NCBI GenBank assembly: GCA_029783825.1
Contig: JAREIK010001716.1
Location: 736,102 to 800,101, forward strand
Direction: 5' to 3'
Length of the DNA stretch: 64,000 nt
Source of the DNA: Sapria himalayana
Lineage: Eukaryota > Streptophyta > Magnoliopsida > Malpighiales > Rafflesiaceae
Part shown: positions 1 through 10,949 of the stretch, piece after piece
Numbering within the stretch: the stretch's first letter is position 1
Layout: each line of letters begins with the position of its first letter
The notes under the pieces: generated by a model
Databases searched by the model: none
The model's input: the letters and a program-made list of their open reading frames with translations, nothing else
What the model was told of the DNA's origin: nothing
Made by a program: the position numbers and the translations under genes

Positions 1-2500
1 CATATATTCCCACCTAATAGTTATAGATGTAAAATGTTGCTCTAAATATGGTTGAAAGATTGCTACAATCTTCCCACTAGTAGGGATTGCAGTTTCTGTC
101 AGAGGGGAATGCTTGGTACGTGATATTTTGGTTGATGATCATGCATAAGAAGGTTATTGAACTTTGGCATTGGTCCTTGAAGTTTGGTCAGGATTGCATG
201 ATTTTTGTTGCCATAATGAACAACTTGCAGTCAACTAAAAGTGCTTCCCCCAAATTCCTTGTAATATGGTGGAATAACTCATTTAGTATATGGGTGTAGG
301 TGCTAAGTGTGGTGATTCTTTTAGTTTCAGTGATTCTCTATAAGAAATAATCATGGCTTGGATTTATGAGGTCTCCTACATGGAATCCATCTCATTTTGA
401 CCATAGTGGAAGGAAGTGATATTGTTAGAGTTATGGCATGGAGGAAGATAGCGAACATAATTTCTAGAAGGGTTTTTATTTTTCAAGAGGAAATGCAAAG
501 ACAAATATGGACGAAAGACTTCATTTAAGTAGTGCATAATACATTACAAAAATATTGTAATAACATACAAATATTCCAAAAGCCTTCTTCGGAAATTGCA
601 ACACCTTGTGAACTTTATGAAAGAAATGCCTAATTCTCCATGACTTTCAAAATTTACTTGATCAACTTCAGATTGAATAATAATACAATCTGCACATAAT
701 ATTCGTCATCACAAATAAAAAAATTCAAATAAAAAATACTTCTAATCATCATTTTCTCATATCTTTTTCTCTTTCATTTTTTGTTTTTTTATTTCTTCTC
801 TTTTTCTTTTCTTTTTTGTTTAATTTTATTTATAGATGAAGGAAAAAACAAACATAAATAGGATTGATAGGATTCATTAAAAGGCCAAGTCCATCAACTT
901 ATGATCAATCTTGTTGTGATTGTTCAAAAATAGATAATTCCTATTTATCTTGAGAGAAGCGTTGGCTTGTAATCTCTTAGACTTTATAGTAATGATTTTC
1001 ATAGCTCCAATTGGCTATATTTTATGCACATGGTAAAGATCACTACATCATGACTTAAATTTGCTTAGGATTACAAGGAGTTTTGTACCATACAATAGGG
1101 TTTGCTTCCTTATTTGGAAATCCTCTATCGTTATCTAGTCATGCTACTTCCTAAATGTTGTTACTTCTTGAGTTTAGAAGTTTTAATATAAAAATGATCA
1201 TCATTTTTGTAACTCTTCCAACTCATTGAGGTTGAGGAGTATTCCCTTCAACCTATTATACTTTAAATCAAAACATGTTATTTTCTCGTCCTATAAGTAT
1301 GGTATTCTAACTCATTTGATAGAAAGAAAGATTTCTCATACACAACTCGCACAGATACATTCTCAACACTATGTAAAGGTTGTTCAGTAAGCCCATATAA
1401 AATCCACAAGTTCAAGGACAAACCAATTAGCTGATTCAATATTGTCATTACGTTGTAGATGGTTTTGAGTTAATATTTTATTTCCACATCATACTTAGCA
1501 AAGAAAAATTTTAAGTATTTTTTACAAAAATATCTCATTCAATCGCTTATTATTTTCTTAAGCATGCTAAATCATGAAAATATGTCTTCTTTAAAAATCC
1601 TTTTTACCAGCATATGTTCATCTTTGCTTGAACAAATTTACTTCTACTCACTTTAATATATAATCTAGACTCACAAAAAATATGTACAACCAAAAAAGTT
1701 GAGAAATAACCTGTTCATTGGATCTGCTCGGGTTTTGGTGCAGACTAGTTTTTTTTTAATAAAAGTTTGGTTTAGTTTAATTGAATGTCATGATAATAAT
1801 GTAAGTTTAATTTAATGTAAATTATGGGGGTGATCTCATTAAATAAAAGTTAAATATTAAAGTTATTTAAAAAACAGATATATATATTATATTTTAAAAA
1901 TAAGATTGATGTTTTTTTTAAACAAGGGTAGCATTTGTTTGGAAAGGAAAAATATCAAAAAGGAGGTTTGGACTCTAGTTTTCACAAGGATGCTGTGCAT
2001 TTTAAAGCAAAAAAAAAAAAGAATAGCTATCATTTTTTTCATGATTGTCATCTATAAGGATTAAAATATGTTTCTAAAATCTTTTGTAAAAATTATGAGA
2101 GGGATGAGAGAATTTTTTCTTCTATACACAAGGGGAGCTTATAGATGTGTGGATGCTGAGTGGTGTTCATGATGTGTTTTTTGGGTGCTCATGTGAAGTT
2201 CATGGAGGACATGTTGTGTTTGTGATGTGTTCATGTTCATTTGGAATTTGTGGGAAAGAGATGTCAAAATTATGCTCGGACAATTTAAATTGAAAGCTTT
2301 GGAGGAGCATTGTTCATACTACACCAGAGACAAATAGTATATTCCCAAATGTTTTCAATAAAATTTATTTTCTTAATTTTTTTTCTTGAATAATAGTTGC
2401 AATTAGATGATGAATTTGGGTTTGTTTGGTTCGTGTGCGAAATTCTATTCTATTGATTTTGGGAAAAATATGCATTGGCGTGGTTCTAATATTGGGAAAT
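1..2500. other. unassigned AT-rich intergenic DNA
   Basis: I recognise no gene, RNA or transposon domain here. The stretch is AT-rich with long T tracts and short open frames ended by frequent stops. A 70-codon frame near the left edge (87-299) has no motif I know and no codon bias, so it is not called. The left edge may belong to a feature outside the window. Confidence 0.5.
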
Positions 2501-2572
2501 CTAGGGTTTGTTAATATATATATTTTAGGCCAGGCAAACAGACTATATGGGCTGGGCTGAGATTGGATGTAG

Positions 2573-2716
2573 ATGTGTTCAGGAGGTGCAAGCGCAGAGA
2601 AGAAGCAAGAGTCGCCAGAACAGCTGCGGAATTTCTGGAAGCCACGGCGCAAGACTGCAAGCCCTGCCGTGGTGCCAAGAACTAGAAGCAATATCACCCC
2701 GATAATGAAGATCTAG
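2573..2716 (+). CDS. small hypothetical ORF in a GC-richer island (47 aa)
   Basis: I do not recognise this protein. The frame runs from an ATG directly downstream of an in-frame TAG to a TAG stop. It begins MCSGGASAEKKQESPEQ and continues with a basic, Pro/Ser/Thr-rich tail. Base composition changes sharply at about 2,500-2,870, which is far less AT-rich than its surroundings and does not resemble any repeat elsewhere in the window. It could be a first exon, a 5' leader, or a captured host-gene fragment. An overlapping minus-strand frame (2,579-2,851, 90 codons) is equally long and shows no better evidence. Function unknown. Confidence 0.2.
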   Translation: MCSGGASAEKKQESPEQLRNFWKPRRKTASPAVVPRTRSNITPIMKI

Positions 2717-2956
2717 TGGCTTTTCCCACGTAGCACATTTCTCTGTTTCCCTGGGATAATTGTTCTGCCAAATTCTACAAGACTGCAGTCGAGACTCGAG
2801 GTTCAGATAGAGAGGAGAAATCTGAAATGTGGCTTCCTGTTCCTGAGACAATTGTTCTCCAAATTTTCAATCGTGGTTAGGGGTGGTTGTTCTTCAGTCT
2901 TAGTTCTAAAAAGTTGGTTGGTGCTTAAAACTCAAAATAGAGCTTAGAAATCCTAT

Positions 2957-2980
2957 GGGGGGGGGGGGGGGGGGGGGGGG
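2957..2980. repeat. poly-G tract, 24 G
   Basis: An uninterrupted run of 24 G is followed by a T-rich stretch. It lies just right of the GC-richer island. Other long G runs in the window (10,333-10,346; 14,632-14,649; 27,233-27,254; 50,869-50,882) mostly lie inside transposable elements; this one has no recognisable element around it. Confidence 0.95.
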
Positions 2981-3279
2981 TTCTTTTTTTTCTTTTTTTT
3001 TTTGTTTTGTTTTAGTAATCTTATGGGTTATATTGCAAAAGAGAGAGATATTTACAAGTCACCAATTGTTTTTAAGATAATTTTATGAGATCAAGTTCAT
3101 TAAAATAAATATAAATTTATGTAATTTTATTAGTCTTAATTGTGTTTATCTAAGTTATGATATGTGCTCTTAAAAATTATATACAAATTACCTAGTTTAA
3201 TTTGGCAAAGAGGAAATTGTGTTTATGATATGAATTGTTAAAATTATATATAAATTATATATAAATCCTTAGCCATGGA

Positions 3280-5340
3280 GTCGGGTTCGATGGCATTGTC
3301 TTGTCTCTGTAAAGTGCACCGATGTCGAGCCACCTGGACCAACATGACAGTTGAGCCTAGCTGAGGTCTCAGAGTTATATGGCTTTTCTAGCCATGCAGT
3401 CCATATACTCATCAATATAAGAATAATGGTCAAATGAAAGAATAATTTTTCTAGCTAGTAGATGAAATCACTTCTTACTCATATGATGAATAATATTCAT
3501 CTGATCTCTAGGCGCACACTTGCTTGAGTGACATATAATATACTCTCATTTTTACCCATTTTAATGATTGATAAGCCTTTTGTCAGTTTTCACTAGCCTT
3601 CACTGAAATTACTTATGTATCTCATTCTCATGTCATCTAGCATGCATATGGACATGTGGTTCACTCGAATGTCTAGCATATATCAGAAATAATTAAGCAT
3701 CAACTAATGTCCAATTTGCATCAATATAAAAATATCTTTTATGCTCAATATTTGTGATATCCCATTATTTCATATCTTTATTATGCTATGATCATCAAAT
3801 ATGTGTATAGTAGAGAAGTCAATATGGAGGGTGATGTAAAATGAAACTTATGAGTCAATAAGCTAATCACAAGAATTATCATCATTAATTAATATCAAGT
3901 CACCTTCAAAGGTGAAATTAGCCTCTGCAAGGTCTATCTTTTCTCATATACTTTTGTTGTAGTTTTTTCAAAGAATAATAATCCATTCTCACATTTTGCA
4001 ATGATAATATTGTACTACTTTTTTGTTTCTTGACTTGTCTTTGAAAGAATGAGTTCTTCTTTCAATCTATTTATGCCTACTAAGTATAGGTACTTATACC
4101 ATATCTTTTAGAAATAAGAATACCATAAGAATATCCTCCATTCTCTTTTCTCCATGCTTATTCAAATAATAGATTTTCCTATATAATATGCATTGATACA
4201 ACACCTCGTTATATTAATATGCTCAGAAAAAACTACAAAGTTATCATAATTGTTTGAAAGTGAGTTCAATAGTAGGTAAGCAAGCAACTCATCTTGTAAG
4301 AGCATCTTTATAGATACAAGTTGGTTCACTAGCCCTTAAAATAATTTATGTATGCTGATTTTCAATTTCACTTTTTGAACTTTAAGTTAACTATATGTTA
4401 TGATTAATATATTATTTCTAAATGTGTTCATTTCAAATAGAATTTAGTGTCAATCACAATTTGTTTACCCTCATTAATTAATATCAAGTCACCTTCAAAG
4501 GTTAAATTAGCCTCTGCAAGGCCTATCTTTTCTCATATACTTTTGTTGTAGTTTTTTCAAAGAATAATAATCCATTCTCACATTTTGCAATGATAATATT
4601 GTACTACTTTTTTGTTTCTCGACTTGTCTTTGGAAGAATGAGTTCTTCTTTCACTCTATTTATGCCTACTAAGTATTGGTACTTATACCATATCTTGAGA
4701 TACTAGATTACCTGAATTATCATCATTAATTAATATCAAGTCACCTTCAAAGGTGAAATTAGCCTCTGCAAGGTCTATCTTTTCTCATATACTTTTGTTG
4801 TAGTTTTTTCAAAGAATAATAATCCATTCTCACATTTTGCAATGATAATATTGTACTACTTTTTTGTTTCTCGACTTGTCTTTGGAAGAATAAGTTCTTC
4901 TTTCACTCTATTTATGCCTACTAAGTATTGGTACTTATACCATATCTTTTAGAAATAAGAATACCATAAGAATATCCTCCATTCTCTTTTCTCCATGCTT
5001 ATTCAAATAATAGATTTTCCTGTATAATATGCATTGATACAACACCTCGTTATATTAATATGCTCAGAAAAAACTACAAAGTTATCATAATTGTTTGAAA
5101 GTGAGTTCAATAGTAGGTAAGCAAGCAACTCATCTTGTAAGAGCATCTTAATAGATACAAGTTGGTTCACTAGCCCTTAAAATAATTTATGTATGCTGAT
5201 TTTCAATTTCATTTTTTGAACTTTAAGTTAACTATATGTTATGATTAATATATTATTTCTAAATGTGTTCATTTCAAATAGAATTTAGTGTCAATCACAA
5301 TTTGCTTACCCTCATTTTATTAGTAATGTATTAATAGGTA
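3280..5340 (-). pseudogene. copia gag-pol pseudogene (gag, protease, pre-integrase, integrase N-terminus)
   Basis: Minus-strand translation gives recognisable but broken pieces. In the gag (UBN2-like) part near 4.2-4.3 kb and again near 5.1 kb I read LLAYLLLNSLSNNYDNFVV, the copia gag pattern of a leucine-rich helix followed by LP-x-SYxxFV. Near 3.84-3.9 kb LIDS-(stop)-VSFYIT matches the aspartic protease DSGASxHVT block, with the G codon replaced by a stop. Near 3.45-3.55 kb are a GAG-pre-integrase-like stretch and MSKK...LLARK, resembling the MSEKGLxxLAK segment. Near 3.3 kb a short GP...GGS...VHFTE stretch fits the integrase core start. Nothing here can make protein. Assignment beyond copia gag-pol is not possible. 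Confidence 0.55.
3880..5325. repeat. three partial direct repeats inside the copia relic
   Basis: The same roughly 210-bp segment (gag tail to protease start) occurs at about 3,880-4,090, 4,471-4,690 and 4,722-4,935. The longer flanking gag segment (about 380 bp) occurs twice, at about 4,092-4,470 and 4,946-5,325. The copies differ at only a few positions, so the duplication is much younger than the element. The middle copy is truncated at about 250 bp. Confidence 0.8.
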
Positions 5341-5738
5341 TTATTATTTATCCATTGTCGAATAGTGGAGGTAACCTTAAAGTGCATGTTTTCTCATTCT
5401 TCGTTACTTTTTTTTTATGTTTTATCTTTTCCTTCATATTTCCTTATAACTATTTGACTCTAAGATAATCACATTCTATCTTTTCAAATAATATAATTAG
5501 TTCCTATTAACTTTATTATCACACAGTGTTCTTCTATGATGGGAAAAATCAACATTAACCACAAGTAACTCATATAAATAAAAATATCATTAATTATATT
5601 TGATATCACTATGTTGATATCAAAATAATCTAATACTAATTTGCTGATAGTAAATAAACTAGATACCATAAAGGTATCAATAAACAACTTCATCAATAGA
5701 ATTTTTGATACCAAATTCAGGATAATATTGAAAATCAA

Positions 5739-5753
5739 GGCTCTGATATCAAT
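5739..5753 (-). promoter_or_regulatory. LTR retrotransposon primer-binding site (initiator-Met tRNA type)
   Basis: On the minus strand the site reads ATTGATATCAGAGCC. This is one base off the common plant primer site TGGTATCAGAGC, which pairs with the 3' end of initiator-Met tRNA. It sits a few bases after a sequence ending CCTCAATA, as expected just inside a 5' LTR, and fixes the orientation of the copia relic. Confidence 0.6.
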
Positions 5754-5974
5754 TATTGAGGAAGACTAGTCGATAAGTGGTTTATTATAAAGTACTAAAA
5801 AATGCGAATAAATTTTGTGTTGAGCACAGTTACAACTTTTAGATTTAAAATCCCAAATGAGATTAAGTTTTCCATTTTTGAAAAATGATAAGTTTTAATA
5901 AAATAAAATTCAGTCCTAAAATTTATTGTATTAAAAAAATTAAATTCAAATTCTGAATTTCAAATCACAGTGGG

Positions 5975-7837
5975 ACAAAAAACTAGGAGGACTTTTGTAG
6001 TTTAGACTCATTTTAATCTAATAAAACAAAAAAATGTTAGGGGTGAGGAAGAAAAAATGGCACAGTTCAAATATTGTATGAGAAATTTAACTTGTAAGAG
6101 TTCGCTTGGGACTGGGCACCTTAAAAGGCATGCCGAATTATGCACCAAAAAACATTGTACATTAGATCCTAGGCAAACCCAACTTAGCATTACATTTTTA
6201 GAGACTGGATCGAATTCAGTCCAAACAAAAAAATGTAGTTTGGATTCATAGGTCTGCATCTAGGAATGACATACTAAAATTTTATAAGTTAGAAAAATAA
6301 ATAATAATTAATAAATTTATGGCATTTAGTGGAGTGGTGTCCGTGACGTCCGATATCTGAATAAGTCACGATGAATCATCATATGCTTGTCTCACTGGCC
6401 ACTATGTAGATTCTAACGGAACAATGAATAAAAAAAATGTTAGGATTCTCTGAGATTCTTCATCCTTATGATAGTTTGGCTATTTTTGAGTGTGTGATGA
6501 AAATCTTTAGAGAATATAAAATTCAAAATAAAATTTATAGTATCATATTCGATAACACATTTAATAAAGGAGTAGCGATTAACGTGTTTGTTGGGAATAT
6601 TAGAGCTGCACCATTAGAAGTAATCTTTCATGTTAGATGCATGTATCACATGATTAACTTGATTATACAAGCGGGTATGAAGGTGTGTTCCCCCGCATTG
6701 GATAATATTCGTAATGTACTAAAAATATTTGTTCTCCTCGTAGACAACAGGAGTTTAGTAGTATTTATTTATTTGTGAATCTTAAGAAGATGAAATTCCA
6801 ATCGGATGTGAGATACCATTAGAATTACACATATCCAATGTTGGAGTCATGTGTTAGATACGAACACATGATATCCGACTACGTCAATAGTAAGAGTGAT
6901 GAACTTATTATTAATGATAATGACAAGGCTTCAGAAATTTCATTTATGAAATTCCTAAAAAATTTTTATGACACGGCAAAAATGTAATCATTGGTTTATA
7001 CTCTCACGACTTACATTGCACTCAGGTGCATATGCAACATTAGCAGCATGTTTAGGAAGTATCGAGTTGACCCGACACTTAACCATATGTTTGTAGAGAT
7101 AGAAACCAATTACTTAAAGTACTGGTCCACTGTTCCATTTCTTTATTGTCTTACTGCATGCACAGACCATAGGATTAAGGTGGAATGGGTAGATAACACA
7201 CTGACTTACATTTCCTCGTGCATGAATTTAGAATACCTACCTAAAGGGTTCATTCACGAGAAGTTGACTGACCTGTTTATATACTATGATACTACGTATG
7301 GTGGTAATAGTAGTGAGACTATGATTACGGACATGGATACCTTCTTCGGAGATAATGATTTTTCCATACAGTTAGTGAGGGGGAAATGATGGGGTGGACC
7401 GTCACATAGGAGCGAGCTTTCTAGGTACTTAGATATCGATTATTGCACAATCCTATCACATCCTGATACTAAGAATTTTGATATATTACAGTGGTAGAAA
7501 TCATATGTATACACCTTTCCCGTGCTATCTAGGATGACACGGGATCTACTGACTCCTCTAGTGTCGAGCATAGTATCAGAGTATACTTTTTCTGTTGTAG
7601 TGAATATGATTTTGGATAGGAGATCAAGATTACATCCAGATATTGTTGAGACATTTGTTTGTTTGAAGGATTAGAAGGATTCGAGGTTTAGTATCCAGGA
7701 TCGTGCTAGAACTGGGACATGGATTGCATCCGCCACGAAAGTAGAGGAGTTGATTGTTGATGATAATGATTATATGATAGTGATTTTGATGTTGTAGTTG
7801 ATGATGCTCATGATATGCTGATTGATGATTGACGTGG
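5975..7837 (+). pseudogene. Ac-like hAT transposase pseudogene, left arm of inverted pair
   Basis: This aligns by eye with the complete transposase at 30,734-32,857 from about residue 40 to the end. The BED-finger segment (AQFKYCMRNLTCKSS, then HLKRHAEL) is at about 6,057-6,160. The block containing the second catalytic Asp (IFDNTFNKGVAINVF) is at about 6,545-6,590, followed by the C-x-x-H region as CMYHMINLI. The insertion-domain segment lies at 6,990-7,389, and the C-terminal dimerisation region survives in pieces to the stop near 7,837. Stops and frameshifts break it into at least four frames. There is also a deletion after the BED finger, before LDS. Its 5' end is truncated against the copia LTR remnant; no 5' TIR is seen. 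Confidence 0.85.
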
Positions 7838-7861
7838 TTGCCGGTTATTCCTATCCATTGC

Positions 7862-7932
7862 AGGCACGAAAGCACGGTCGTGCTCATAAAAAATGGGCTG
7901 AGCCGGCCCGACACATCTATTTGACACCTCTA
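7862..7932 (+). mobile_element. hAT 3' terminal fragment with TIR
   Basis: A short GC-richer piece ends in TTTGACACCTCTA, the reverse complement of the TAGAGGTGTCAAA TIR. It matches the terminal bases of the element ending at 49,138 (shared CACGAAAGCA...GTCGTGCTC and AAAAATGGG). Unlike complete copies, it follows the transposase stop after only about 25 bp, so the AT-rich 3' untranslated part has been lost. It forms the spacer between the two inverted transposase arms. Confidence 0.75.
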
Positions 7933-7949
7933 TGTAACCGGCAACAATG

Positions 7950-10006
7950 TCAATCATCAATCAACATATCATGAGCATCATCAACCGCAACTTCAAAATC
8001 ACTATCATATGGATCATCATTATTATCAATCAACTCCTCCACTTTCACAGTGGATGCAGTCTTTGTCCCAACTCTAGCATGATCCTGGATGTTAAACCTC
8101 GAATCCTTCCAATCCTTCAAATAGGCTAAGGGATCAACAATATCTGGATGTAATCTCAGTGTCATATCTATAATCACGTTCACTGTAATAGAAAAAATAG
8201 ACTCCGATGCTATGCTCGACACCGGAGGAGTCAGTAGATCTCATGTCATTCTAGATAGCACAGGAAAGGTGGACTCATATGATTTCCACCACTATAATAT
8301 ATCAAGATTCTTACTATATGAATGTGATAGGATTGAGCAGTAATCGGTATCTAAGTACCGAAAAAGCTCACTCCTATGTGAGGGTATGCCCTGTCATTTT
8401 CCCCTCGCTGACTAAATGGAAAATTCATCATCTCCGAAGAAGGTATCCATGTCCGTAATCACAATCTCACTACTACTATCACCATACCTAGTATCATAGT
8501 ATGTGAATAGATCAGTCAACTTCTCATGAATGAACCCTTTAGGTGGGTCTTCCAGGTTAATATACGAGGAAATGTAAGTCAGGGTGTTATCTACCCCTTC
8601 CACCTTAACCATAGGATCCATGCATGCGGTGAGACAATAAAGAGATGGAACGGTGGATCATTACTTTAAGTGCTTGGTTTCCATCTCTACAACCATATAA
8701 CTAAGTGTCGGGTTAGCTCGATACTTCCTAAACATGCTACTAATGTTGCATATGCACCTGAGTGCAATGCAAGTCGTGGGAGTATAAACCGACGAACACA
8801 TGTTCGTCGTGTCATAAAAATTCTTTAGGAATTTCATAAATAAAATTTCTGAAGCCCAGTCAGTATCATCAATAATAAGTTCGTCACTCTTACTATTGAC
8901 GTAGTCTGATATCACGTGTTCGTATCCAATACATGACTTCAACATCATGTATATGTAATTCCAACGGTGTCTCACATCCGATTGGAATTTCTTCTTCTTA
9001 ATATTCACAAACAAACAGATACTACCAAACTCCTGTTGTCTACAAGAAGTGTGAATATATTTTAGTGCATTACGTATATTATCCAACACGTGGGAATACA
9101 CTTTCATACCCACTCGTACAATCAGGTTAATCACATGAAACATGCATCTGGCATGAAAGATCACTCCTGGTGATACGTCTCTAATATTCCTAACAAATAT
9201 GTTAATCGCTACTCCATTATTAGATACGTTATCGAATGTGACTATAAATTTTATATTGAATTTTATATTCTCTAAAGATTTTCATCATACACTAAAAAAT
9301 CATCGGACCATCATGAGAATGGAGAATCTCAGAGAATCCTAAAATTTTGGTATTCATTATCCAGTTAGAATCTACATAGTGGCTAGTGAGACATGCATAA
9401 GATGATTCATCATGACTTATCCAGATATTGGACGTCACGAATACCACTCCACTATATGCCATAAATTCAATAATTATTATTTATTTTTCTAACTTATAAA
9501 ATTTTAGTATGTCATTCCTAGATGTGGACCTAGGAATCCAATGATAAGCTGGATGAAAATATGATCGGAAGACCCATCAATGTGATAAGTTTAGTCATGC
9601 CTTCACTACCCAGCTCGCTGGGGTATATGAAGGAAGTAAACTTTACGACTGAACTCGATCCAGTCTCTAAAAATGTAATGCTAAGTTGGGTTTGCCTAGG
9701 ATCTAATGTACCATGTTTTTTGGTACATAATCCGGCATGCCATTTAGAGTGCCCAGTCCCAAGTGAACTCTTACCAGTTAAATTTCTCATACAATATTTG
9801 AACTGTGTCATTTTTTCTTCCTCACCCCTAACATTTTTTTATTTTATTATATTAAAATGAATCCAAACTACAGAAGACCTCTTAGTTTTTTGTTTTTTAG
9901 ATATTTTGGTTGAGACGACTGGAGAAACCAAAATTTTAGCAGCCTCAGACATTTGTGTAAGATTTTTATTTTCAAAATTTAAATATGTTTCATTAGTATT
10001 AGTCAT
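7950..10006 (-). pseudogene. Ac-like hAT transposase pseudogene, right arm of inverted pair
   Basis: This is a nearly full-length minus-strand copy of the 707-codon transposase. The start codon (cat at 10,004-10,006) precedes MTNTNET-like residues matching the complete gene. The BED-finger part is open at 9,530-9,811. The middle third is open at 8,661-9,164, including MIFHARCMFHVINLIV with the C-x-x-H motif and the RW motif. The C-terminal end is open at 7,950-8,222 (SSIASESIFSITVNVI, the dimerisation/third catalytic acid block). Frameshifts and stops separate these pieces, so no protein is expected. Its 5' leader and TIR continue to 10,862. Confidence 0.85.
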
Positions 10007-10862
10007 TTTTTTTTATTTTTGTTAAATAGGAGGTAGAGCCTAGATGTTAGATTTTAGGTTTTCGGATGAGAGAGAGAGACATAAAGTAAACAAAAAAATT
10101 TAATTTTTTTAAATATTATTTTTTATGTTAAAAATTATAGTTCAGTACTAAACAAAAATTAAAATACCCGTAAAGTAATTAGGTAGATCCCGTGCACGGT
10201 GCACAATAGTCTAGTTCAAACTTCCAAACCCGAGTTGAGAGTCCTGAAAAGCCAAGTCGAGTAATGAAATCTCGAGAATTTTGAGAGATTGAGAATAAAT
10301 ATTAATGAAAAACATACATTTTATAGAGAGGTGGGGGGGGGGGGGGATTTTATAGATTAAAAGAAATTTCTTTTAAAGAAGTTATTTTTATGTTTTTTTT
10401 AATTTTTTATTGGTTTTTAGGGGGGCAGAATCATGAGGACTGTTGGATTCTACCCCCTAGCCATTGGAGGCGAAATTAAACGGTTGATATTCAAATTTTA
10501 ATTTTTTTTTACCATTGGGGGGAGGGGGGTTCGGGTCGGGCAGGCCCTCGAATCGGGTCGGGCTGACCCAACCTGACCCAGCAATCGGACCCATGCCCAC
10601 ATTTTTTATCTATCCGTATATTATGGACTATGGCACTGTTGGCTGGCAATGGGGTGGGGGTGGGGTGCGAGACATGTCTCGTGCTGGTGGGCCGTGCCTG
10701 TGGGCCATGCCACAGGCCACGGATCCATCCTGGGTCAAGCACGGCACGAGGCCTATTTGGCCTCGGCACGACATGGTGCAATTGGTGCCGTAATCGGGCA
10801 CGGCACCAATCGTGCCATGCCTCATGCCGAGCAGGGCCGGCCCGTCCCAGTTGACACCTCTA
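10007..10862 (-). mobile_element. hAT 5' leader, GC-rich subterminal region and 5' TIR
   Basis: This continues the minus-strand element upstream of its start codon. It holds an AT-rich leader, a 14-G run (10,333-10,346) next to TTTTATAG (the TATA-box region of the complete copy), then a GC-rich block (10,510-10,855) with repeated GGGCACGGCACC/CCGTGCC-type motifs. It ends at GTTGACACCTCTA (TIR, 10,862). The bases after the TIR (AATGCAAG) would be one TSD copy; its partner was not found because the other end of this element is missing. Confidence 0.75.
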
Positions 10863-10949
10863 AATGCAAGGTCATGCTGAGCCATTCCAATTTTTGGGTA
10901 GATATCCAATTAAACTATTTTGAAATTTAAATCTTTTATTTTATTACTT

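Larger units (their letters stand above)
3280..5960 (-). mobile_element. decayed Ty1/copia retrotransposon: LTR edge, primer site, gag, protease, integrase start
   Basis: Read on the minus strand, the parts occur in canonical copia order. An LTR 3' part (5,960-5,754) is followed by an initiator-Met tRNA primer site (5,753-5,739), a leader, gag (from about 5,330), the protease region, the GAG-pre-integrase region, and the start of integrase near 3,280. The element is cut off inside integrase, and no reverse transcriptase, RNase H or 3' LTR is seen to the left. Many stops and frameshifts show it is long dead. Similar LTR/primer-site sequence occurs on the plus strand at 15.7-16.4 kb. The family assignment rests on the order plus short protein matches. 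Confidence 0.6.
5975..9985. repeat. large inverted repeat built from two hAT transposase copies
   Basis: The plus copy (5,975-7,848) and the minus copy (7,933-9,985) form arms of about 1.85-2 kb around a spacer of about 85 bp. The symmetry continues past the stop codons: GTTGCCGGTTA on the left is mirrored by TAACCGGCAAC on the right. Local comparison at the C-terminal ends suggests roughly 85-90 percent identity, estimated by eye. A transcript through both arms would fold into a very long hairpin. Confidence 0.8.

Noticed and set aside
3280..3400. GC-richer patch considered as a tRNA gene because of GGGTTCGA
   Set aside because: No cloverleaf with acceptor and anticodon stems could be drawn; the minus-strand translation fits the start of copia integrase better.
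5484..5738. 84-codon minus-strand hydrophobic frame
   Set aside because: It sits in the leader just after the copia primer site and is made of AT-rich, Ile-rich codons; the other copies at 15.9-16.4 kb do not preserve the frame.
10509..10930. Several 74-93 codon frames on both strands
   Set aside because: They fall in the GC-rich 5' subterminal region of a hAT element and have no protein motif.
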